Part shown: piece after piece, positions 16,422 to 24,519 of the stretch
How the letters are laid out: each line of letters starts with the position of its first letter
Position numbering within the stretch: position 1 is the stretch's first letter
Source: Paenibacillus sp. RC334
Lineage (GTDB): Bacteria; Bacillota; Bacilli; Paenibacillales; Paenibacillaceae
Length of the DNA stretch: 64,000 nt
Direction of reading: 5' to 3'
Assembly (NCBI RefSeq): GCF_030034735.1
Contig: NZ_CP125370.1
Coordinates: 4,573,001-4,637,000 of the forward strand
Program-made: the position numbers and the translations under genes
Notes under the pieces: model-generated
The model's input: only the letters and a program-made list of their open reading frames with translations
Database searches by the model: none
What the model was told of the DNA's origin: nothing

Positions 16422-17351
16422 CTATTTATGGGTACAGGATTTCGTTTCATTGGCCCTTGAGCTTGGGTTGCCTCGTTTTCCCGGTAAAGCCGTATTCACC
16501 AGATACACACTGCCCGCGATCAGCACCAATCCCACCACGAATGTCAGAGTAAGCGACTCCTTGAGCATCACCATACTGAAGATCGTAGACAGCACCGGAA
16601 TCATAAATGTATAGGAGCCGACGGTTCCTGCTTCTCCGTTGTCGATCAGTTTAAAATAAATCATCCAGCCCATCGCAATCACGAATACCGATATAAACAG
16701 CAAGATACCGATAAAGGAGGGGGTCCAGTGAATATCGCTCCATTTCTCCGTCGTAAGTCCAATCCCATTGAGAATAATTCCCCCAAAAATGAGCTGCATC
16801 GTCACCGCCCAAATGGAGTCCAACTGCTTGCTTTTTTCTTCATATAAATCGTTCCGAGTGCCCAGCACAGTCCAGAGGCCAGCCCCAGCACGATACCCAA
16901 CACGGACAAATGCCCTGCCATCCCGCCGGAGCTAATCACGATCACCCCGCCAAATCCAAGAACCAGTCCAATGACCTTCATCGGAAACATGCGCTCACCC
17001 AACCACAACCAGGAGAACAATCCAAGCAAGATCGGCTGGAGGAATACTAAAGTGGAAAATAACCCGGCAGGCAAATACCGTAGCCCCACCGTCTGCAAGC
17101 CATAGTAGCCTGCAATATTAAATATCGCCAGAACGAGATACGTCCACGCATTCTGTCTCAAGCGTAAGGTTTCCCTGTGACGCATAGCGAACAGAAGCAG
17201 GATTAGCCCGCCCAGCAGCGTACGGATGCCTGAAAATAAAATCGGCGGTGTATCTGGCAGAGCCAGCTTGGTCAACGGCCAGTTAATTCCCCACACCATC
17301 ACTAATATCAATACAAGCCACAGCGTAGCTTTTAGGTGTTAATGTTTTCAT
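16422..17351 (-). pseudogene. EamA/DMT-family transporter, interrupted by two frameshifts
   Basis: A drug/metabolite-type transporter (ten short hydrophobic segments; WGINWPLTKLAL near the N-terminus, then an EamA repeat with GLVLGFGGVIVISSGG and a second with LTLTFVVGLVLIAGSVYLVN). The ATG at 17351, with GAGAGG upstream, reads only a few codons before an extra A in a run of four (17330-17333) shifts the frame. A second break lies in a run of six (16832-16837), where one missing base separates IYMKKK from SKQLDSIWAVTMQ. Correcting both restores one protein of about 309 residues. The amino acid sequence is well conserved on both sides, so either recent decay or homopolymer sequencing error is possible. 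Confidence 0.8.
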
Positions 17352-17819
17352 AGCTGTGTTCCTCTCCCCTAGCGATGGTCATCACTCATTTCATACAGCT
17401 ATAATCATTTACAGACATTTGCAAAGCTTCACTTTACTAGCATATACTGTGAGCTTTAATAAATAAAATGAATGTTGTCAGAAAAGAGTTCGGCTATTCT
17501 TACGAAGTCTGGAACCAGCGGTTATTAGCTCAGCACGTTCGTAAATACGCTTTGGCTGAAGGTCATGAATGTCTTTTACGTTATTTCAGGATCGTTCTAC
17601 TAGGCTGGTGAAAGTGTTTTACTTCTAAGCCATTTTCCCGGGGAGCAGTTTTTCGTAAATCGGTAAAGTTACAAACCATGTAAAAAAAAGCTTCCCTGGT
17701 CCCAGGCTGGGCCCAGCGCTTTTTCGTCGTTTCGGATTACGAACTTTCGTCAGGCCGAGCAGGCCGGGTTGGCGACTTATTTCCTAAAATGACGCATTCC
17801 CGTCCGTTCGCCTCTCTTG
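17352..17819. other. Intergenic stretch without a supported gene
   Basis: No reading frame with a ribosome site was found in these 468 bases. The left part should carry the promoter of the EamA gene. A GC-rich hairpin region at 17683-17724 (AAAAAGC pairing with GCTTTTT around CCTGG/CCAGG and CTGGGCCCAG elements) is a possible terminator for the map transcript, which ends at 17820. Confidence 0.4.
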
Positions 17820-18566
17820 TTACTGGGCCGTTAAAATCAGTGGCCCGTCCGGCGTGACTGCGATCGTATGCTCATATTGCGCCGACAACTTGCCGTCGGC
17901 CGTTCTCGCCGTCCACTGATCGTCGTCGATCATGATACGGAACGTACCTTCGTTGATCATGGGTTCAATCGTAAATACCATGCCTTCCTTTAACCGAATG
18001 CCTTTGCCGGCTGTGCCGATATGCTCGTAGCTCGGCTCTTCGTGCAGGCTCCGCCCAATCCCGTGCGCCAGCAGATCGCGTACGACGGAATACCCATTCG
18101 CCTCCGCATGCTGTTGAATTGCTGACGTGATGTCGCCGAGCCGGCCCCCGGGGAGCGCCCGGGCGATCCCCAGATCCAGACATTCCTTCGTCACCTTCAT
18201 TAATTGTTGCGCCTCAGGCCGGATATTGCCCACCGCATAGGTCATGCACGAATCGCCGAACCATCCGCCGTATTCCGCGACGATGTCGAGCTTCAACAAG
18301 TCCCCGTCCATAAGCGCCCGATTGGAAGGAATGCCGTGAGCCACGACATCGTTGATCGAAATACAGGTTTCGGCGGGGAAACCGTTGTATCCTTTCGTAA
18401 ACTGCTTGCCGCCCAGCTTGGTGATGTGTCTGGCAACAAAGTCATTGATTTCCTGGGTGGTAATCCCAGGCTCGATCAGTTTGGCCACCTTACGGTAGCA
18501 ATCCGCAACGATTTGGCTCGCCGGCTTCATCTCTTCAATTTCCCTAGGTGATTTTAAAATGATCAT
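17820..18566 (-). CDS. map: Type I methionine aminopeptidase
   Basis: A 248-residue metallopeptidase that removes the initiator methionine. The pita-bread metal ligands are present in order: the His of DVVAHGIP, Asp of LLKLDIVAEYGG, Asp of GWFGDSCMTYAVG, His of LLAHGIGRSLHEEP, Glu of VFTIEPMI and Glu of AQYEHTIAVT. The length fits the bacterial type I family. It lies 26 bases after the TetR-family gene, so it is probably co-transcribed with it. The ribosome site (AAGGAG) is rather far from the ATG. Firmicutes often carry a second map gene near the ribosomal protein cluster; this appears to be the extra copy (inference). Confidence 0.93.
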   Translation of the reverse strand: MIILKSPREIEEMKPASQIVADCYRKVAKLIEPGITTQEINDFVARHITKLGGKQFTKGYNGFPAETCISINDVVAHGIPSNRALMDGDLLKLDIVAEYGGWFGDSCMTYAVGNIRPEAQQLMKVTKECLDLGIARALPGGRLGDITSAIQQHAEANGYSVVRDLLAHGIGRSLHEEPSYEHIGTAGKGIRLKEGMVFTIEPMINEGTFRIMIDDDQWTARTADGKLSAQYEHTIAVTPDGPLILTAQ

Positions 18567-18592
18567 CTTTGTTTATTCGCTCCTTATCCATT

Positions 18593-19339
18593 CTATAATT
18601 TTAAAAACCCGGCGATATCCCTGGCCTCCTCGTGCAGCTTTCCGCGGCGAAGCGAAAGTGAGGCGCAGCCGACCAAGGCGGCCAGCAGCATTTCCGCGCG
18701 CTGTAGCCGATCCGGCGGCTCCGCTGCGTTTCTGCCGGAAGCGGCAGCCCCGTCCGCCGCACGCCCAGTTTCCAGCAGCGCGGCAAGCGGCGCGAGCACC
18801 TCCCGGCGAAAGGCGGCCGAGAGCGGAGCCGACCGTGCTTCAGGCAGCGAGGCAAAGCCCTCACCGGCCAGCTTATGCAGCAGGTACAGAGCGTGGTCCT
18901 CCGCCCAAAGCTGTAACAGCCGGACCCCAGCGGCGGCGACGGGGCCAAACTCTGCGGCAGCGGCCGTTTCGCGACTTCCGCTTCGGGAATCCGCGGCAGC
19001 CGCGTTCCCGGTGTCCGCCGCAGCAGCCAAGCCGAAATGCCCGCCCGCCGGCGCCTCCCCCGAAGCCGAAGCGCAAGGGACCTCCAGCGGGGCCTCTAGC
19101 GTGTCCTTCTGCCATCCCCCGGCCCGCTCCAACGCGTCCCATAGCAGATCGTGGAGCAAATCGCCCTTATTGCTGTAATAATGGTATACCGTGCCATAGC
19201 CGAGTCCCGCCTGCGCGGCCACATCGCGCATTTCCAGTAAAGGCCCTTTATTCAAAAACACATCGGCAGCGGCTTTCCGGATTTGCGCCAGACGCCGCAG
19301 CCGGATCTCTTCGTTTTGTTCCTTCGTGCGTGGAGACAT
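18593..19339 (-). CDS. TetR/AcrR-family regulator, Ala-rich and GC-rich
   Basis: A 248-residue protein. The N-terminal helix-turn-helix is clear (IRKAAADVFLNKGPLLEMRDVAAQAGLGYGTVYHYYSNKGDLLHDLL, about residues 21-67). The ligand domain is longer than usual, with an Ala/Gly-rich, low-complexity insert at about 90-140. The gene is much more GC-rich than its neighbours, so GC-rich open frames appear on both strands. A palindrome (19364-19383) lies just upstream and is a candidate operator. The gene precedes map by 26 bases. The ligand is unknown. Confidence 0.85.
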   Translation of the reverse strand: MSPRTKEQNEEIRLRRLAQIRKAAADVFLNKGPLLEMRDVAAQAGLGYGTVYHYYSNKGDLLHDLLWDALERAGGWQKDTLEAPLEVPCASASGEAPAGGHFGLAAAADTGNAAAADSRSGSRETAAAAEFGPVAAAGVRLLQLWAEDHALYLLHKLAGEGFASLPEARSAPLSAAFRREVLAPLAALLETGRAADGAAASGRNAAEPPDRLQRAEMLLAALVGCASLSLRRGKLHEEARDIAGFLKL

Positions 19340-19363
19340 CTCGTCCGTTCACCTCTTTTATTT

Positions 19364-19383
19364 TTGACCTACTCTTATGTCAA
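19364..19383. promoter_or_regulatory. Candidate TetR operator / promoter
   Basis: A 20-bp imperfect palindrome with TTGAC at one end and GTCAA at the other, 25 bases upstream of the TetR start. On the minus strand it contains a TTGACA that could also be a -35 element, so binding would block transcription. Inferred from position and symmetry. Confidence 0.4.
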
Positions 19384-19600
19384 TATAAAACATCGGCTTG
19401 CGAATAACAAGGAATTAGCTGGAGAATTTACGGCTTACCTAGAAATCGGAGCTGTTTACGGATGCGAAAAAATAGGAAGCAATAGTAACGAGATTTTGGC
19501 AGGTGTATAATGTTCCTTAAATACTGATTGAGATCGTTATTATAAGGGGTGTCTTTTCAAAAGTAGGTGGTTTTCCTGTCTTTACGTGATGTGCTTAAAA
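19384..19600. other. Intergenic stretch, no gene seen
   Basis: AT-rich spacer between the TetR gene and the sigma-factor terminator. No frame with a ribosome site was found. TATAAT-like (19507) and TTATAAGG elements occur but have no downstream gene on the plus strand. Confidence 0.4.
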
Positions 19601-19635
19601 ATAAAAAAGAGTTTTCCATGAACGGAAAACTCTTT
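19601..19635 (-). terminator. Terminator of the sigma-factor gene
   Basis: AAAGAGTTTTCC (19606-19617) pairs perfectly with GGAAAACTCTTT (19624-19635) around a 6-base loop. On the minus strand it is followed by a U-rich tract. Confidence 0.85.
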
Positions 19636-19730
19636 CGCTATTTATCTTTTGGGTTGAGCCATCATAGACTTAGAACGATCCCTTTCACCGACATACCGCT
19701 CAAGGTTTTCGGCATGCTTATATAGTTTCG

Positions 19731-21305
19731 TCAATGACGGACCAAACCTCCAGCCAAATCATCCCAGCGCCAGGAAACCTCATGTCCGTGAAGATGCAGC
19801 CCCCCAAACCACTCGTCGATCCCTTGAACTGCAATACGGTCCGCTGATCCATTTAGTACCTCATTACCCAACTCAGTCAGAATTACCGGGCGGTTCAGAA
19901 ACTCCGGGATTTGCCTGAAATCCAAGCCGTCCTCAGCCCCGTCAATAATCAGTAAAGGATGCTCACCTTCCACCAAAGAACGAATAACTTTCCAATATTC
20001 GAGATCGCCCATGCCGAGCACATGCAGGACGTCAGTTACCTGACGGAACAATTCCAAAGGCGTATCCACTCCGTTGCGAACGGCCTGAAGCGTGGTCTGT
20101 TCCACAATGCCAAGACCATTCCGTTCCGAGGGCAACCGTTTGAGATGCGCTGTGAAGGCCTCATAGGCAAAAGGCAGGCCGGATGCTGCCAATGTTGCCT
20201 TCTTGTCTTCCAGAAGATTAGCCATTTGACCAGGATCAGGAGAAGCATACGCCTGCCAAAGCTCGCTTCCGAGCTCCATTTCTTGCCGCCCAATGGTCCG
20301 CCAGGTCCCGGATAATGTCTGAAGCTGTGCCGGAGTGAGCTGTCCCAGACCATGAAACCGTTCAATTCCTGGAAACTCCCCAATACAGAGCAGACTCAGC
20401 TTCGTGCGGCCCAGTTTCTGTCTTTTGAACCAGTGGAGCAGATAGGCGAGCATACTCTGATCAAACAGGTCATGCTCAAACCACAACACGACTTCATCGT
20501 ACTTGGTATATTCACGAAGTTTCTGTTCTTGTTCCTCACAGCCCGTTATGTATTCGCTGGCCGGAATACCCATCGTTTCTTCCAGAACCCGGGCCCGCAG
20601 TGACCGTTCTTCAGCCCCTGCTGGATTTGCAAATATCGGCCCTGATGGATAAACCTCTCTCCATACAAGCACATCACCCTGTACAACGCCCTGCTTCAAC
20701 ATCTCACCTACAACATCACCGTTAACAATATGTAGCATGTTTTGCCCTCCCTCATACAAATGATTGAACACGGAGACGAGGTCGGCCACCGGGAGTGTAC
20801 CTTTCAACTTTCGGCGGGCATCGTGCAGCCGCTTCTTAAGCGTCGGGACCGGAGTGCCCAGATAATCGGAAATTTCCTGAAGAGAGTAGCCGTAAAAATA
20901 AAATAGCCGCAGAGGCACGCGCAGCTTGGCAGACAGTGCCTTCACCGATTGTTGCAAAACTTGACTCTCCTCCCTACGCTCCGAAATTTCTGCCAAATCC
21001 GGTACTCCTCCCGATACCTGCACCGCTTCATCCAGAGGAAGCACCGAATGATGCTTGCGCCGCAGCGTCCGCTGGGACTGTCTTACGACAATGGTCTTGA
21101 ACCAGCCTGGAAAAGCGGCCGGGTTCTGTAGCTTCTCCAGATTCTGATAAGCCTCTATGAACGCATCCTGCACGGCATCTTCCGCGAGATGGACATCCTT
21201 CAGCATGTCATAGGACACCGCATAGGCCATCCCACGAAAATGCAGCACCAGCTGCCCAAACGCTTCCGCATCCCCTAGCCGCGCCTTTTCAACCCACTCC
21301 CTCAT
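19731..21305 (-). CDS. ECF-type sigma factor fused to a DUF1835-like C-terminal domain
   Basis: A 524-residue two-part protein. Residues about 1-170 are a sigma-70/ECF factor: region 2 (MAYAVSYDMLKDVHLAEDAVQDAFIEAYQNL), a linker, and region 4 (LPRLFYFYGYSL-type helix then QEISDYLGTPVPTLKKRLHDARRKLKG). From about 190 the protein continues with a DUF1835-like domain (MLHIVNGDVVGEMLKQG, later VVLWFEHDLFDQSMLAYLLHWF and LLCIGEFPGIERFHGLGQLTP) and ends in a W/H/D-rich tail. Ordinary ECF factors are about 160-200 residues. No anti-sigma gene is adjacent; the C-terminal domain may do that job or sense a ligand (inference). Monocistronic with its own terminator. Confidence 0.85.
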   Translation of the reverse strand: MREWVEKARLGDAEAFGQLVLHFRGMAYAVSYDMLKDVHLAEDAVQDAFIEAYQNLEKLQNPAAFPGWFKTIVVRQSQRTLRRKHHSVLPLDEAVQVSGGVPDLAEISERREESQVLQQSVKALSAKLRVPLRLFYFYGYSLQEISDYLGTPVPTLKKRLHDARRKLKGTLPVADLVSVFNHLYEGGQNMLHIVNGDVVGEMLKQGVVQGDVLVWREVYPSGPIFANPAGAEERSLRARVLEETMGIPASEYITGCEEQEQKLREYTKYDEVVLWFEHDLFDQSMLAYLLHWFKRQKLGRTKLSLLCIGEFPGIERFHGLGQLTPAQLQTLSGTWRTIGRQEMELGSELWQAYASPDPGQMANLLEDKKATLAASGLPFAYEAFTAHLKRLPSERNGLGIVEQTTLQAVRNGVDTPLELFRQVTDVLHVLGMGDLEYWKVIRSLVEGEHPLLIIDGAEDGLDFRQIPEFLNRPVILTELGNEVLNGSADRIAVQGIDEWFGGLHLHGHEVSWRWDDLAGGLVRH

Positions 21306-21496
21306 ACGTCCCTAGCCTCGTTTCTTTCGTGTTCTTAATCTTAAGTGCCAACTCAATGGGGGAAGGTTACAAATTATATTGATGGAAAAATGAAATGATT
21401 GATACATAGCGTCACCGAACACTGCAACAATATGAACAGATTCTTTCTCATAGGAGCATACTGTAGTTACAGCTGATAGTTTCCAACCGAAATAAA

Positions 21497-21862
21497 TCAC
21501 CCTTTATTTTTCACGAGGTTAAGTTCAATGTGACTTCTACCATGTAGCCATAGCAGTTCATCCAGTAAAAATGCTAATCCATCCTTACTGCGCAAACGCT
21601 CGATCAGTTCTGTGACGACCTCCATGATCTCACGTTGCACATTCTCCGCTAGTTGTAGTCCCCCGCTTTCCCCGTCCACATAAAGATACGGATGATCCGG
21701 TTGTTCTACCTTTCGTACATATCGCAGACACAATATTCCATGTTCAAGATAAAAAAAATAGCTACGATCATACAGGACTCCCTCAAATAATTCATACATA
21801 TGAGGATCATCATCAAGTCCATATACCATGGCAACTCTTTTCAATTCAACAGATTCGCTCAT
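21497..21862 (-). CDS. Hypothetical acidic protein
   Basis: A 121-residue acidic protein, not recognised. It reads as a small alpha/beta protein (YELFEGVLYDRSYFFYLEHGILCLRYV, then a long C-terminal helix with REIMEVVTELIERLRSKDGLAFLLDELLW). A G-rich ribosome site precedes the ATG at 21862. It is monocistronic between the sigma gene and an AT-rich spacer. No function is claimed. Confidence 0.6.
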   Translation of the reverse strand: MSESVELKRVAMVYGLDDDPHMYELFEGVLYDRSYFFYLEHGILCLRYVRKVEQPDHPYLYVDGESGGLQLAENVQREIMEVVTELIERLRSKDGLAFLLDELLWLHGRSHIELNLVKNKG

Positions 21863-22101
21863 AAATAATTCCCCCTACCTTATAATATTACTGATTTATT
21901 TATGTATTGATATCCAGCATAAGCATGATTACTGTATGAATGATCTGGAAAACATAAACGACACGCCCCTTCACTCCCTAAATCATTGTTATAAGAAATT
22001 TTTTATCAATACTTAAATTCAGTATCCAGTACCGTTCTACTTTAGAACCAAGTACCAAGTGATCAAATTAACAATGTTGAGAGAAAATAAATTTAATACT
22101 T

Positions 22102-22192
22102 ATATTCGTATATTCGTTTATTAGTATAATATATACGACTTTTAGTATAGAGTCAACATCAATTTTACGGATATTCGTATATTGGATATAAT
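22102..22192 (+). promoter_or_regulatory. XRE-gene promoter with two copies of a 13-bp repeat
   Basis: The 13-mer ATATTCGTATATT occurs identically at 22102-22114 and 22171-22183. The second copy lies between a weak -35 (TTTACG, 22164-22169) and a perfect TATAAT (22187-22192), spacing 17, just upstream of the small XRE gene. Binding there would block RNA polymerase, so these are candidate autoregulatory operators. The rest of the 21863-22213 spacer is AT-rich and shows no gene. Confidence 0.5.
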
Positions 22193-22213
22193 GGGCTAGA
22201 GGATGGTGTACAT

Positions 22214-22441
22214 ATGAGAACGATTCGGCTTAAATTGAACGAGGTTATGACACAACGGGGACTTACGCAAACTCAACTTTCCGAACTATCTGGTGTTCGT
22301 CAGGCGGCTATATCAGAAATGTCACGGAACATTCGTGAACAAATAAATCTAAAAACACTTATCAAAATCGCGGATGCACTTGAAATTGATGATATATCTG
22401 AACTCATAGCAATTGAAAATTCTGAAAAGGATCGCCTATAA
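22214..22441 (+). CDS. Small XRE-family (Cro/CI-type) regulator
   Basis: A 75-residue protein that is almost entirely a helix-turn-helix domain: LKLNEVMTQRGLTQTQLSELSGVRQAAISEMSRN, followed by the closing helices LKTLIKIADALEIDDISELI. A weak GAGGATGG ribosome site precedes the ATG. It stands alone between AT-rich spacers and has repeats in its promoter. Such single-domain XRE proteins are often control proteins of small mobile or toxin-antitoxin loci, but no partner gene is visible. Confidence 0.85.
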   Translation: MRTIRLKLNEVMTQRGLTQTQLSELSGVRQAAISEMSRNIREQINLKTLIKIADALEIDDISELIAIENSEKDRL

Positions 22442-22516
22442 AAACGGTCCTATTTTCGTTAAGTACTTTTCGTCTGCACTGGCTAAAACTTAAATAATGT
22501 ACAAGAAAAACGGAGA

Positions 22517-22570
22517 AGACGGATTGGTGCTGTACAAGCCAAGCGGTCGCTTCGGAAGCACCATCCGTCT
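22517..22570. repeat. Long imperfect inverted repeat downstream of the XRE gene
   Basis: AGACGGATTGGTGCT (22517-22531) pairs with AGCACCATCCGTCT (22557-22570), leaving one bulged base. An inner AAGCG/CGCTT pairing extends it. No T run follows, so it is not a standard terminator. A 44-codon open frame (22497-22631, plus strand) runs through it but lacks a ribosome site. The rest of 22442-22691 shows no supported gene. It could be a structured RNA, an operator or a mobile-element remnant. Confidence 0.5.
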
Positions 22571-22691
22571 GCGAAGTGGCAGTTCCATTTATATATTCGA
22601 TCTTTTGATCAGTTCCTCCACGGCTTTATAAGTCATGTCAAGGTAATCACTTTATATAGTGTAGTGATTATGATCATTTAACACATTCAAA

Positions 22692-22743
22692 AAGGCCTCC
22701 ATAGCAATATAGTATTATACGACTATACCGCTATAGAGGCCTT
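22692..22743 (-). terminator. Terminator of the SLH-domain gene
   Basis: A nearly perfect stem of about 20 bp (from AAGGCCTC at 22692 to GAGGCCTT ending 22743). A U-rich tract follows on the minus strand, 50 bases beyond the gene end. Confidence 0.85.
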
Positions 22744-22792
22744 CATTTATAGTTAGATCATTTCTTTGCTTTCGTCTGATCCTATTTAAAAA

Positions 22793-23566
22793 TCACTTCG
22801 ATTGCTTTGTGGCTTCGTACAAACGCTGTAAAATGGTAACCGCCTCAGCCCGTGTGACTAGCGCTTTGGGGTGAAGGTATCCATCATTGGCGGTAAGGAC
22901 GCCCATATTAGTCAGGGTGTAGAATGCTTCTCCTTTTTGATCTTGGGAATCTCCATCATAATAGGGCTCCTCTTGAGTCGTGTCGATGTATATTACTGGA
23001 TAGCTGAACGAGTAATTGTCATTGTAATTCGCCTTACGAATTTTTATATCCTTATACTGCGCAGCTGCAGAGATTACTTCCTTGATCTCAGGATGAAGAG
23101 TCTGATTCGTATAATCCGTCCGAACGGAAGCAATCATCATAACATCCCAGCGGGTCAGCGGTTTGTCGGGATTGATATAGAATTGATAGTTTGGATATTT
23201 GCCTCCTACTCTTTCAGTGAAGCCCCAAACATAATCCCCATTGAATAATGCTGCAAAATCTTTATTCGCCCAGTGCTTACGCGCATCAACAAATTCTGAA
23301 GCTTTTCCGGACGAATGATTGATCTCTGGAAAAAGCTTGTGAAACATATTTACAAATTCCGCTTTCGTTATGGTTTTGCCTGGCTTGAAGGTCCCATCCT
23401 CATAGCCCTTGACAACGCCTTTGTCGACCATCGAACGAATAGATTCAGCAGCCCACTCATATTTTGTCCCGTTCACATCAGTAAACGTATTTGCCGCGAA
23501 TGCGGATTGGCTAAAAAACAGTGCCACCGCAACCAGCGGAGTGATAAGCCATTTCTTTTTCAACAT
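22793..23566 (-). CDS. SLH-domain surface protein
   Basis: A 257-residue exported protein. The signal peptide is residues 1-24 (KKKWLITPLVAVALFF, cleavage after AFA). A first S-layer-homology repeat follows (FTDVNGTKYEWAAESIRSMVDKGVVKGYEDGTFKPGKTITKAEFVNMF, about 28-77). The unique middle has an internal SLH-like remnant, and the C-terminus ends with LTNMGVLTANDGYLHPKALVTRAEAVTILQRLY, another SLH motif. SLH domains bind pyruvylated wall polymers. At this size it is probably a small wall-attached protein, not an S-layer subunit. Confidence 0.88.
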   Translation of the reverse strand: MLKKKWLITPLVAVALFFSQSAFAANTFTDVNGTKYEWAAESIRSMVDKGVVKGYEDGTFKPGKTITKAEFVNMFHKLFPEINHSSGKASEFVDARKHWANKDFAALFNGDYVWGFTERVGGKYPNYQFYINPDKPLTRWDVMMIASVRTDYTNQTLHPEIKEVISAAAQYKDIKIRKANYNDNYSFSYPVIYIDTTQEEPYYDGDSQDQKGEAFYTLTNMGVLTANDGYLHPKALVTRAEAVTILQRLYEATKQSK

Positions 23567-23675
23567 CTCTTTCCACTTCCTTCAGGTAAAATTTATGTAG
23601 AAAATAGTTCTTCAGAACTCCATGTTATATCGGCATCTCAAAAGCAAATGATAATAATAATCAGAAAAAACAACA

Positions 23676-23720
23676 CAAAAACGACCTCGCAACGAGTAAT
23701 TCCCGTCACAAAGGCCGTTA
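23676..23720 (-). terminator. Terminator of the IscA-type gene
   Basis: On the minus strand AACGGCCT pairs with AGGTCGTT (one G-U pair) and is followed by a broken U-rich tract. It lies about 70 bases past the stop at 23788. Confidence 0.5.
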
Positions 23721-23787
23721 TCCGCATTCCCTAACAAACCTGACATTTAGGCTTCTATAATTCAGACCACCACTCGAAAAACATTAA

Positions 23788-24147
23788 TTAACAAGGCTCT
23801 TCGTTCGGCTTCCCTGCATCCGTAGCTGTACGGAAGCTTGAACCGCAACCACAGGTAGCGATTGCATTCGGATTATGAATGGTAAAACCGCCTGACATAC
23901 CAGACTCTTCAAAGTCGATTTCCAGACCGTCCAGGTAGCGGATGCTTTCCTTTTCCACTACAATCTTCATATCCTGTACGTTCATATATATATCCTGATC
24001 CGTCTCGTTGTCGTCAAAGCCCATGGCATACGAGAATCCGGTGCAACCGCCCGGCGTAACACCCAGACGCAAAAACATATTCGGCGTTTCCTGCTGCTCC
24101 AGCATATCTTTCAAGCGCTCGGCAGCGGAATCGGTGATGTTAATCAT
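23788..24147 (-). CDS. HesB/IscA-family Fe-S cluster assembly protein (YutM-like)
   Basis: A 119-residue A-type iron-sulfur carrier. The three conserved cysteines are present: GGCTGF (about residue 35) and CGCGSSF near the C-terminus. The frame opens at 24195, but the ATG at 24147 has GAGGAGG 8 bases upstream and matches the family start (INITDSAAERL). It passes Fe-S clusters to apo-proteins. The neighbouring mqnE product is a radical-SAM Fe-S enzyme, and an Nfu-type carrier lies at 27.4 kb. In B. subtilis the equivalent yutM, yuzB, yutJ and yutI genes are also clustered. Confidence 0.92.
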   Translation of the reverse strand: MINITDSAAERLKDMLEQQETPNMFLRLGVTPGGCTGFSYAMGFDDNETDQDIYMNVQDMKIVVEKESIRYLDGLEIDFEESGMSGGFTIHNPNAIATCGCGSSFRTATDAGKPNEEPC

Positions 24148-24268
24148 GACTCCATCCTCCTCTTTTACTTCATGTTCTCCTTTAGTATACTCCACTATTT
24201 GCAGGTGCTCAAGTCATGGAATGTCCTTCCCTTACAGGCTAAAAGACCTGTTTTTCTATTCGTTTGTA

Positions 24269-24297
24269 TTGAACACCTGTGAGGTGAGGTTTATAAT
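24269..24297 (+). promoter_or_regulatory. mqnE promoter
   Basis: TTGAAC (24269-24274), a 17-base spacer, and TATAAT (24292-24297). It predicts an mqnE leader of about 215 bases. Confidence 0.6.
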
Positions 24298-24445
24298 AGG
24301 TGAAGAGTGTGTAAAAGAAACTGTCGGAAATTTGTCATTTCACAGATGAAGTTCTGAGACATTCATCATTGTAGCTTGTCATTGTAACATTTTTCACATA
24401 TCACATATCCGCGCTGCCGGATTCGTACCGACGGAACGGGACATC

Positions 24446-24496
24446 CTGTGTGCATTAAGCGCTTGTGCCGCTTATCAGGCGGACAGCCTCGCACAG
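24446..24496 (+). promoter_or_regulatory. Hairpin in the long mqnE leader
   Basis: CTGTGTGC (from 24446) can pair with GCACAG (24491-24496), enclosing CCGC (24468-24471) paired with GCGG (24479-24482). It ends 10 bases upstream of the mqnE ribosome site (24507-24512), so it could modulate translation. No known riboswitch class was recognised. Confidence 0.35.
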
Positions 24497-24519
24497 AGCA
24501 ACTTGAAGGAGGAATAGGC

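Noticed and set aside
18559..19407. Pro/Arg-rich open frame opposite the TetR gene
   Set aside because: It is a by-product of the GC-rich TetR sequence. Composition is extreme and no ribosome site is present.
21312..21500. Short minus-strand frame between the sigma gene and the 121-residue gene
   Set aside because: It would start with a GTG overlapping the previous stop, has no ribosome site and no family match.
22442..22691. Insertion-sequence or CRISPR remnant near the inverted repeat
   Set aside because: There is only one repeat pair, no transposase sequence, no target-site duplication and no regular spacer array.
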